Below, one piece after another: positions 20,801-26,762 of a DNA stretch of 60,721 nt; the first letter of the stretch is position 1, and the number at the start of each line of letters is the position of its first letter. The translations under genes and the position numbers were made by a program. The DNA is taken from positions 1 through 60,721 of the forward strand of contig JAQICB010000104.1 of assembly GCA_027858745.1 (NCBI GenBank), written 5' to 3'. The stretch comes from Bacteroidales bacterium. Lineage in GTDB: Bacteria; Bacteroidota; Bacteroidia; Bacteroidales; UBA1715. The notes beneath the pieces are model-generated. The model worked only from the letters and a program-made list of their open reading frames with translations, made no database searches and was not told where the DNA came from.

Positions 20801-22276
20801 GCCAATACTACCTACTTCGTCCTCAAAAGGTATATCAAAACTAAATGGTAAAAATATGTTATCTAATTCCGTTTCTTCACTTATCGAAAAACCCACCTTA
20901 GGGTAAGGTTTAATACTTTTTTCTCTAAGGTATCTTAGTTTTATATGTGAAGCTAAGGTTGAAGGTGTATTGTTTAGGTCTTCTATATTCAGAATACCCA
21001 ATGAAATATTATTCCATTTTTTATTGATTTTATCTAAATCGCCTGTTTTAGGTTCTAGAAATTTTTCACCCTCAATTAATTTGTCCGGAAAACTATTAAA
21101 TGTTATCGCTTGTGAATAAAAAAGTAATGGGGATTGATCTTCATCCTCTAATGGTAGTGACAATATAATCTTATTCTTACTCGTCGTATTTGTTCCAGAA
21201 AAATCGCTTGCCTTAATACAAAAATAAGGCCAACCTGTTTCATAGAAATTTTTATCTTGTTCACCTTGTTCATTAAGGTCAACTTTAATCGAATTGTTTA
21301 GATGAGTTCCATAGTTCAAATAATAATTAAATGACAAATTATGCTCATTTCTTATATCTATATATACTTTGTTATAATTCAGAAACCTTCTAAAATCTAA
21401 ATCCTCACCATAAAGTAATTTATTATATAATTCTAAGCCTTTTAGATTGTCTGTTTTTAGTAAATCAGCATTTTTCTTTGTTTTTAATACAGTATTATAA
21501 AATGAACCAAAGTAAGCCGCAGGATCAATATAATTAAGAACTTCTTCTTTGCTATGCCAATGTTTAAATTCTTGAATAATTGTTGGATTTTCTGGTAATT
21601 TATCTACTTCAATAATATGATCTAAACTTCTTACAATCTCAAGAGTTGGTTCATATGATATGTTTTCAATAACTATTTCTAAACCAAAAGAGTTAGGATC
21701 AAATTCACCTATTTCCCATCCTCTTTTAACAACAGGTAACATGAAATTTTCATCAATTCGGTTAAAAATTTTTGACAATTTATCAGTATTATAAAGTAAA
21801 TATGGATCATCAAAATCCAAAGGAATGTCACTATCATCAATTTCTCGTAGGTGTAACCCTAAAGCTTCGATTCCAGGACTTAAATCTTTTTCATTTGTAG
21901 CGTTATAAATCTCCTGTGATTTCCATATAGTTGTTGTCAAATCATTAGTTGCTTTAGCAGCTACGATATCTCCATTTATCAATGATTCCTTTTTTACTCC
22001 TCTATAAATAAAATACTTTATAGGCATTTCAAAAGTCTCAGAGTGCTCAATAGGTTTAATAATTAAATTCAATAGGTTATCATCTACCTTTTGGGCAAAA
22101 AGAATTCCACTTGTAATCGCATAAGCTTTGGGGTTCACGTTAAGGTCTACACTTGTATGTAAGCTGCAAGCCCTAAAGAAATCTTTTGTGTCACCTGCTA
22201 GTGCAGGAATAGAGCCAAATTGCTTATCTTCTTGTTTTAATAAGTCGTAGTTTGTGAAAAAATGAAATTTTGCCAT
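17861..22276 (-). CDS. Giant leaderless protein (1471 aa) with four peptidoglycan-binding-like repeats and lysozyme-like C-terminus
   Basis: The first 700 residues are beta-rich and unassigned (start MAKFHFFTNYDLLKQEDKQF, no signal peptide). Four repeats spaced about 100 residues apart follow, near residues 720, 829, 939 and 1035. Each has a Gly/Asn-rich lead and a core like VRTIQDRLFELQYL or VRAIQDRLIQLGF, which resembles the PG_binding_1 helix pattern. The last 320 residues look like a lysozyme or lytic-transglycosylase fold: IVEHETGQF near 1153 (Glu candidate catalyst), FGASQVIGAN near 1182, and KHNAGPTDATPPITDYV near 1447, in the order seen in SLT domains. It could cut or anchor to peptidoglycan. 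The gene lies downstream of the holin-like gene and is translationally coupled to the CBM9-like gene. The domain calls are by eye. Confidence 0.65.
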   Translation of the reverse strand: MAKFHFFTNYDLLKQEDKQFGSIPALAGDTKDFFRACSLHTSVDLNVNPKAYAITSGILFAQKVDDNLLNLIIKPIEHSETFEMPIKYFIYRGVKKESLINGDIVAAKATNDLTTTIWKSQEIYNATNEKDLSPGIEALGLHLREIDDSDIPLDFDDPYLLYNTDKLSKIFNRIDENFMLPVVKRGWEIGEFDPNSFGLEIVIENISYEPTLEIVRSLDHIIEVDKLPENPTIIQEFKHWHSKEEVLNYIDPAAYFGSFYNTVLKTKKNADLLKTDNLKGLELYNKLLYGEDLDFRRFLNYNKVYIDIRNEHNLSFNYYLNYGTHLNNSIKVDLNEQGEQDKNFYETGWPYFCIKASDFSGTNTTSKNKIILSLPLEDEDQSPLLFYSQAITFNSFPDKLIEGEKFLEPKTGDLDKINKKWNNISLGILNIEDLNNTPSTLASHIKLRYLREKSIKPYPKVGFSISEETELDNIFLPFSFDIPFEDEVGSIGTVVYHAEAFVDLRNLKNEIFVGKIGYSLTNELVTLFAIPLYQKKYGETESVQNGVLKLNLSDEVIKTDKQFLEILGERYQSYALTENTLNITGTSTTRTVFKYAPNGGQVSFSDPNLDDFYAVVFTRAQYLALETLKTTNFAPNYNVFMGLRTEDLEQTDEGEQVTRNRITLRGWSLTNETYEEIDSTLMLSSIGNIHTTGDIPIEATDSPEDNIVLTQTVGLEYGAGGNIQSEVRAIQDRLIQLGFPIPAEELQDSESNTQVENVTDIIETIIALADFTHMAMGIKLTEIGIDSVPLSFLNQAPTRAIIREELGENVTITSEVGDVELDGNVGDVNGGGNAAADHTAVRDRLMYLGYLEDTEENRANNPIALNNLIAAIKNFNFNQLGGTFDQFRAEETIFRYNNANTLGTADVDSRELKRFNHPFRFNRNWFTITDSVGTDGNNLGTDVRTIQDRLFELQYLSEVDYLEEQVEANNQTIGDNVIEETINAINHFKSIRGMEQNGIVKPNDETHRILRVPYIAPIRDMNHEQDGSVGNYNGSGTHNLRGNVIIYMKRLVELGYYNVEDYINEYPPANVNNVDNGALYRFRAAIRNFQSEVGVYVDEQISALGESRYRFQIPSYRTSTVINPNSKNDLSSLLVDNLVITQEQCKNITAIVEHETGQFAGDGEIPAAFTSPSGIPASFGASQVIGANIVGSLQFNNAFHNDVELQYGIDDNMLDNIENNLLAEFRAYYNYIINFPLAGQTVTSYNTDSNNTLGMTSTIAEQSNNADFDQLVEDFKSAMVNDTLGGNQAFPNQPNYSNRERFTRVLLLEEDFIDRIFKTAKLIRNIRTVINGSTGLTNDAMKDNFLNDTNPTYQTNFEELMFREINLSNLFSGNLFNEVRQSFITSAVLNQEQGQALRNILTDNRGRNATVASVLKSINDVSQLNLTTNRQRMASVAYKHNAGPTDATPPITDYVASVLDIWDNLPQECEL

Positions 22277-22340
22277 CTTGTATTTGTGTTAATAGGTGTC
22301 GTGTAATTCTTTACGTATTTCTACTTGCAATTATTATACC

Positions 22341-22835
22341 TTAAATTTTATTCTGCATATCTGCAATCATTTTATGCTTGTTTGCACTGCCTTGAGAAGA
22401 CCCAAAATAGTAGCTATAAATTTGCGTTAAAATAGCACTGAGTACACCCAGTATATATAGCACAATGTCTTTTACACTTTGGTCGAAAACATCTTTTTTA
22501 AATATTACAAAATAAAATAGAGTAAAGGCAATTGCTGTTGTTGCAAGTGCAAGGATAGGAGATACGTTTTTTGCGAGTTTTGAAGCATGTTCGCTTGTTT
22601 GTACAGCTGTTCCAAGTTTGCGAGCACTATCAACATCTTGATAATACAATTGCTTTTCTTCAACCGTAAGCTTTTGCATTTCTAATTGGTAGTTTTGCTC
22701 TGATTTTTCTAACTCATTATTGAGTTGCAGTTTTTCTTCTTTAGTAGTTGTTACATTGTCTACCACTTTTCCTACAGAATCTATAAGGTCTGAAGCTTCT
22801 GAAGAAAATATTTTTGCTAGTATGTTTGCTGCCAT
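22341..22835 (-). CDS. Holin-like membrane protein (GTA/3TM holin type)
   Basis: A 164-aa protein. The N-terminal 75 residues are an amphipathic, charge-rich helix (EEKLQLNNELEKSEQNYQLE). They are followed by two clear membrane segments near residues 90-112 (ILALATTAIAFTLFYFVIF) and 122-143 (VLYILGVLSAILTQIYSYYF). The end, YYFGSSQGSANKHK, closely resembles the C-terminal signature of the holin family found in gene transfer agents and many Bacteroidota prophages. In those systems the holin permeabilises the inner membrane so that the endolysin can reach the wall. The endolysin gene lies 600 bases upstream in the same operon, which supports a lysis role. Two membrane segments rather than three are obvious. 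Confidence 0.75.
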   Translation of the reverse strand: MAANILAKIFSSEASDLIDSVGKVVDNVTTTKEEKLQLNNELEKSEQNYQLEMQKLTVEEKQLYYQDVDSARKLGTAVQTSEHASKLAKNVSPILALATTAIAFTLFYFVIFKKDVFDQSVKDIVLYILGVLSAILTQIYSYYFGSSQGSANKHKMIADMQNKI

Positions 22836-22842
22836 GGTTTTG

Positions 22843-23118
22843 TTAGTTTATGTAATTTATAATTACAGAAGCTTTAGCAAGTTGTATTGCATATTTTACT
22901 TCTGAAGCCTTACTAATTTCTTTTGCTGTTTTAAGTCTTGTCCTAAGTGTTTTTAATGCATTTTCTCGTTTGGTTTCTTCATTAAAATTGACTATCCATG
23001 CAGTTGTTAAAGAGTCAATTTTATACCAATTATGCTCTTCTAAAAAATTATAGAATTCATTTCTGATAGTATTGTTAGAATTAGGTAAGTCTAATGTTAT
23101 TAATGCTTTGTATCCCAT
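22843..23118 (-). CDS. Small 91-aa protein, possible ferredoxin-like fold
   Basis: No function is recognised. It begins with a beta-strand (GYKALITLDLPN) and continues with a helix (IRNEFYNFLEEHNW), a strand (AWIVNFNEE) and a Lys-rich helix. This beta-alpha-beta order could be a ferredoxin-like fold. The pattern is superficially like Cas2/VapD-type small proteins, but no CRISPR array or Cas gene is nearby. It lies 7 bases upstream of the holin-like gene and 17 bases downstream of the 70-aa gene, so it belongs to the lysis block. It could be a lysis regulator or chaperone; this is speculation. Confidence 0.5.
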   Translation of the reverse strand: MGYKALITLDLPNSNNTIRNEFYNFLEEHNWYKIDSLTTAWIVNFNEETKRENALKTLRTRLKTAKEISKASEVKYAIQLAKASVIINYIN

Positions 23119-23135
23119 GATTTTATTTTTTCTTG

Positions 23136-23348
23136 TTATAGCTCTATTGTTACATATTGTTTCCCGATTCTAATTATGCTTTTGACACTATCAAAATTTA
23201 AAGATTGTGCAACTATTGTTAATTGTGTCTTTTTTTGTTTTGCCAGTCTAGCAAAACTTATTAAATCATCTACACTGTAAGTGTCGTGTACTTTAATATT
23301 ACCACCTAATCTTATGAATGCCTTTATTGAATCTACTGTAAATGCCAT
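23136..23348 (-). CDS. Small 70-aa protein built of helix-strand repeats
   Basis: No function is recognised. The sequence reads as about three copies of a 22-25 residue helix-strand unit: SIKAFIRLGGNIKVH, then DLISFARLAKQKKTQLTIVA, then SVKSIIRIGKQYVTIEL. Each unit ends in an alternating hydrophobic strand. This internal repetition in so short a protein suggests self-assembly or a compact solenoid. It is the second gene of the operon, between the endolysin and the 91-aa gene. The 77-base gap to the endolysin gene holds no other feature. Confidence 0.5.
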   Translation of the reverse strand: MAFTVDSIKAFIRLGGNIKVHDTYSVDDLISFARLAKQKKTQLTIVAQSLNFDSVKSIIRIGKQYVTIEL

Positions 23349-23425
23349 GCTTTTTTTGTGTTAATGATGTATTCTAAGCGGAGCCGAAGTCCTGCTACCT
23401 ATTCTATTGTTATATAAATTAAGAT

Positions 23426-23956
23426 CTATTCTCCAATAGCTCTTCGTACCCACCCATAAAAGTATTTTCTACTTTTAGAACGGTTTTTAACTATATGTAT
23501 ATAGCGACTAATTTTTGCGAGAGTAAATTTTGCAATAAATAGCTCTTGGTTATACCCATTAATAGCAGCTATAGATTTTGGTCCAATAATGCCATCGGCT
23601 GTTGCTCCAACAACCATTTGAGCAAGTGAAGCACTCGTTTTTGCTCCAGCGTTAACAGCAAAGTCGAAAATAGAGGTTGCAATATCTTGGTCGGTAATGT
23701 CGTCACCTTTTACTCTATCCCAAAAATTACCTTCATAGAAAGATTTAATCATTTCTTGCAACTCAGAGTCTCCGTCCAAATTTTTGGGGAAACTAGATTT
23801 TTGTTTGAGTAAATCCACATTTGTCCAACCTTCCCATTTCGGGAAGTACTTACGAGTTACACCTTTGTAGGTCTCACCTCCTGGATCGTCGGGATCGTTT
23901 ACATAACCACCTTCATTTACAAGTACGTGATTGTATGCTAATGTATAATCAGCCAT
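23426..23956 (-). CDS. GH108-type endolysin (N-acetylmuramidase) with peptidoglycan-binding tail
   Basis: A 176-aa protein. The start YNHVLVNEGGYVNDPDDPGG matches the glycoside hydrolase family 108 signature; Glu15 in NEGGY is the expected catalytic acid. YKGVTRKYF follows, as in phage lysozymes of this family. Residues of about 95-170 (IFDFAVNAGAKTSASLAQM, then DGIIGPKSIAAI) fit the C-terminal PG_binding_3 module. The length is normal for the family. It should cleave the glycan strands of the cell wall, reaching them through the holin-like protein encoded four genes later. It is the first gene of the minus-strand operon. It has no signal peptide, as in holin-dependent endolysins. Confidence 0.9.
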   Translation of the reverse strand: MADYTLAYNHVLVNEGGYVNDPDDPGGETYKGVTRKYFPKWEGWTNVDLLKQKSSFPKNLDGDSELQEMIKSFYEGNFWDRVKGDDITDQDIATSIFDFAVNAGAKTSASLAQMVVGATADGIIGPKSIAAINGYNQELFIAKFTLAKISRYIHIVKNRSKSRKYFYGWVRRAIGE

Positions 23957-24266
23957 AATAAAATAAATTTATATTGATAATTTGAAGGTTACCGTCTCTA
24001 TGCAACCTTTTGCTTCAACTGCACGTGTAGAAATGTTTTGTGGCGTCTCTACTTTTAATCTTTCGTAGAATAAAATTACAAAAAATATTTTTACAGATTG
24101 TGTTTCGTATGTTAAAAAATTAATAATAAATCAATATTAAAACTTAATGCTTTGATTTAAAGTAGAATGTGTTCCTGTTTTGCTTTACAAGAAGTGTCAT
24201 ATTCCATTTTGAGAAATTGTCAATACTATTTGTGTAATTATATACCTCATGCTTTCAATATTCTTC

Positions 24267-24287
24267 TTTCTTGCGTCTTGCAAGAAA
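24267..24287. other. 8-bp perfect hairpin
   Basis: TTTCTTGC at 24267-24274 pairs with GCAAGAAA at 24280-24287 around a 5-base loop. No T-run follows on either strand, so it is not a typical intrinsic terminator. It could be an operator or RNA structure. Confidence 0.4.
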
Positions 24288-24747
24288 AAATTCCTTCAGT
24301 GCAAAGCCATAACAAAAGCTTGATATCTCTAAATTATTATATAAATATGCTTAAAAGCCGTATTCGAGATATTATTTAGACTGCTTTTTAGAGCTTTTTT
24401 ATGCTTTAAGACATTATGAGAATATATTTAGACCATGTTTAGAGTATATTTTACTTGCTTTTTTAAGCTTTGCCATTTTTGAAGGGTATATGTAGAGTAC
24501 TTTGAGAGTGCTTCTTAATTTATGAAGACCGCTTTTTCATATTTTGCAGTAAAATGCTGATATTTTAGTGTGCTTTCAATATTGAGAATATATTATTGTT
24601 CCTCTTTCTTAAACTTTTACATTTATGAAGATAATATTTAGTTTGTTTTTGTATATAGCTACTATAGAGTAAGACAAATGACAGTATCGATACTTCAAAT
24701 ATTTTTTTAATAGATATAGAGCATTTGTGTTTTCTTTTAGAAAAATA

Positions 24748-24804
24748 TTAGTAATTATTTGAGAATACCCCCGAAATTAGGTACTTTTCTCGAAAAATTA
24801 CTAA
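24748..24804 (+). promoter_or_regulatory. Inverted-repeat operator of the abiE toxin-antitoxin operon
   Basis: The left arm TTAGTAATTATTTGAGAA (24748-24765) and the right arm TTCTCGAAAAATTACTAA (24787-24804) are inverted copies that match at 16 of 18 positions, with 21 bases between them. The right arm ends one base before the antitoxin ATG at 24806. Characterised AbiEi antitoxins bind inverted repeats upstream of their operon and repress it, so this is a strong candidate autoregulatory site. Its position would also cover the ribosome-binding region. Confidence 0.75.
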
Positions 24805-24805
24805 G

Positions 24806-25597
24806 ATGAGTGTTTCGGAATATATTAAACAGTTACTATCACAGGAGGTGTATTCATTTTCATTAGATGAAGTTCGCTCCGAAATAGGTAAAGCAGAACA
24901 ACCATTAAAGAAAGAATTAGAACGCATAGTAGAAAAAGGAGAAATAGTGAATCTTCGCAAGGGATTTTATTTAATAATAACCCCAAGGTACTCTTCGGTA
25001 AAGAAGCTTCCAATTCAACTGTATTGTGAAAAGCTATTTGAATATTTAGCTAGAAACTATTATATAGGTTTATTTACAGCAGCAAAGTTTCATGGAGCAA
25101 GTCACCAACAAGTACAACGAGATTATATTATTACAGAAACGCCAAAGTTTAATAATATTACAAAAAGCAATATTTATATTAAATTTTTTACTTCTAGTAA
25201 TTGGAGCGAAAAGAATATTCAGTTAAAAAAATCAGATGCAGGAATCTATAAAATTTCAAGTCCAGCTTTAACTATAGTCGATTTAATTCATTATCAAACA
25301 AAATTAGGCGGAATAAATAGAATGTTCGCAACAATAGAGGAGCTAACTGAAGAGGTGACTCTTTCTGACTTAGAAGAATTGTTAGCTTGGTATTCGAATA
25401 AAAGTACGCTACAAAGGTTTGGTTTCCTGTTGGAACAACTAGAGTTGAGAAAAGAATTACAGAATATGATCTACAATAAATTAAATACAGAAAAGTACTT
25501 TCCTGTATTACTATCTCCAAAAACAGAAAAAAAGGCAGGAGCTGTAAAAAATAAATGGAAAGTAGATGTTAATGTGAAATTAGAAAGTGATTTATGA
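24806..25597 (+). CDS. abiEi: AbiEi-family antitoxin / transcriptional regulator
   Basis: A 263-aa protein. The N-terminal 65 residues form a winged helix (SLDEVRSEIGKAEQPLKKEL, then GEIVNLRKGFYLI), typical of AbiEi antitoxins. The middle part (YIGLFTAAKFHGASHQQVQ) and VDLIHYQTKLGGINRM match the C-terminal AbiEi domain. In the type IV AbiE system this protein neutralises the nucleotidyltransferase toxin and represses its own operon. The toxin gene overlaps its stop by four bases (ATGA). The start was chosen because the winged helix begins here. The 18-bp inverted repeat touches the start codon. The role is phage defence or stabilisation of the island. Confidence 0.85.
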   Translation: MSVSEYIKQLLSQEVYSFSLDEVRSEIGKAEQPLKKELERIVEKGEIVNLRKGFYLIITPRYSSVKKLPIQLYCEKLFEYLARNYYIGLFTAAKFHGASHQQVQRDYIITETPKFNNITKSNIYIKFFTSSNWSEKNIQLKKSDAGIYKISSPALTIVDLIHYQTKLGGINRMFATIEELTEEVTLSDLEELLAWYSNKSTLQRFGFLLEQLELRKELQNMIYNKLNTEKYFPVLLSPKTEKKAGAVKNKWKVDVNVKLESDL

Positions 25598-26385
25598 TAC
25601 CCAAACCTTATATAGCAAAGTGGCAGAAATATGCTCCTTGGAAAGAATTTTCTCAAGTGGAACAAGATCTAATTATTTCAAGAGCACTCGTTGAAATATT
25701 TTCAGATGAATTTTTGAGGGAAAATCTAGCATTTAGAGGAGGGACGGCTTTACATAAATTATATTTGAATCCAGCTCCCCGATACTCTGAAGACATTGAT
25801 TTAGTACAAGTCAAGCCTGGTCCCATTAAACCAATAATGAAACGAATTGGTGAGGTTGTTACATTTTTTGAAGAAAAAAGAACGACACAAGTCCGTGGGC
25901 ATGGAGCAAAAGCTTTATACCGTTTTACTTCGGAGTACGAAGAAATTAGAATGCGATTGAAATTAGAAATTAACTGCAAGGAGCATTTCAATGTATTAGA
26001 TTGGGTTGATTTTCCTTTTAAAATTGAAAGTGAATGGTTTTCGGGAGAAGCTCAAATTAAGACATATAGCATTAATGAACTATTGGGAACGAAACTACGA
26101 GCATTATATCAAAGAAGTAAAGGGAGAGATTTGTTCGATTTAGATTATGCTCGATTACATTTAGATCTTGATATTGAGCAGATAATTCAGTGCTTTAAAG
26201 AATATACACAGTTTGCAACAGGAAAACGTCCGCCAAGTAAGAAGGAGTTTTTACTAAATATAGAAGAAAAAGAAAAAAGTCCAGAATTTACAGGGGATAT
26301 GGAAGCCCTTTTGCGACCAGAAATAAGGTATAACCAAAGTGAAGCCTTTGAATGGTTGAAAACAGAATTAATAGAACAGATATAA
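25594..26385 (+). CDS. abiEii: AbiEii-family nucleotidyltransferase toxin
   Basis: A 263-aa protein of the nucleotidyltransferase AbiEii/AbiGii family. The motif FRGGTALHKLYL near residue 48 and RYSEDIDLV near residue 65 form the nucleotide- and metal-binding site (Gly-Gly then SEDID acidic pair). The downstream LLGTKLRALYQRSKGRDLFD carries the conserved Lys and the Arg-Asp motif of the family. Known members transfer nucleotides, for example onto tRNA, to arrest growth. Translation is coupled to the antitoxin gene by a four-base overlap. All key motifs are intact, so the toxin is probably active. Confidence 0.87.
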   Translation: MIPKPYIAKWQKYAPWKEFSQVEQDLIISRALVEIFSDEFLRENLAFRGGTALHKLYLNPAPRYSEDIDLVQVKPGPIKPIMKRIGEVVTFFEEKRTTQVRGHGAKALYRFTSEYEEIRMRLKLEINCKEHFNVLDWVDFPFKIESEWFSGEAQIKTYSINELLGTKLRALYQRSKGRDLFDLDYARLHLDLDIEQIIQCFKEYTQFATGKRPPSKKEFLLNIEEKEKSPEFTGDMEALLRPEIRYNQSEAFEWLKTELIEQI

Positions 26386-26488
26386 GAAACAGCAAAAAAT
26401 AATTAAAAAAGACAAAATAGGAACAAAACTAAATAATTCTAAATTAAACAATCCAAACTCAATATTTCAATAGCTATAGGTTTGTTGC

Positions 26489-26677
26489 ATGAAAAATATA
26501 GGCAAGCCTAATTCACATTCTATACAAGAAGCAACTCAAAGGGCAAAGCAACGAATTCCTATTGAAACCCTGAGAGAGAAAATAAAATATAAGAATATTA
26601 CCGAACAACAGTACAACGACCTTTTTAAATATGCAGAAACCTTATCTCTTCTAATATTAGAATCTATTATTGATTGA
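26489..26677 (+). CDS. Small 62-aa protein next to the recombinase
   Basis: Not recognised. It is largely helical and charged (SIQEATQRAKQRIPIETLRE, then ITEQQYNDLFKYAETLSLLI). It lies about 100 bases after the AbiEii gene and 85 bases before the serine recombinase, on the same strand. A small helical protein beside a large serine recombinase could be a recombination directionality factor or regulator, but no motif confirms this. It could also be a spurious ORF, although its composition looks protein-like. Confidence 0.5.
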   Translation: MKNIGKPNSHSIQEATQRAKQRIPIETLREKIKYKNITEQQYNDLFKYAETLSLLILESIID

Positions 26678-26762
26678 TAAGTTAATAAATATAATCATTT
26701 CATTTTGAGTAATATCCAGGAACTAGTATATTTGAGCAATGTGAATCAAAAAACAGAATCCA

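Larger units (their letters stand above)
23957..24805. other. 849-bp AT-rich divergent intergenic region
   Basis: No convincing gene is seen. The region separates the endolysin operon (minus) from the abiE operon (plus) and must hold both promoters. Visible structure includes: an 8-bp direct repeat CGTCTCTA at 23993-24000 and 24044-24051; a near-consensus minus-strand -7 box (one extra T) around 24079-24087; a 13-bp direct repeat TGCTTTCAATATT at 24250-24262 and 24571-24583; and degenerate copies of GAGAATATATTTAG at 24366-24381, 24418-24433, 24585-24596 and 24627-24641. A hairpin lies at 24267-24287. The repeats could be regulatory binding sites; nothing else can be said. Confidence 0.5.

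Noticed and set aside
22843..23118. The 91-aa protein as a Cas2 homologue
   Set aside because: Only a vague beta-alpha-beta pattern is shared. No CRISPR repeats, Cas1 or other Cas genes are present.
238..23956. A complete prophage or contractile injection system
   Set aside because: No capsid, portal, terminase, tail tube, sheath, baseplate or AAA+ assembly ATPase could be recognised in the window. Only lysis and fibre-like genes are phage-like.
24267..24287. The hairpin as an intrinsic terminator
   Set aside because: A T-run does not follow the stem on either strand.
24167..24379. A 70-aa plus-strand ORF in the 849-bp spacer
   Set aside because: Its composition (many Cys, Tyr, Ile) and overlap with the repeat-rich DNA look non-coding, and it has no recognisable motif.
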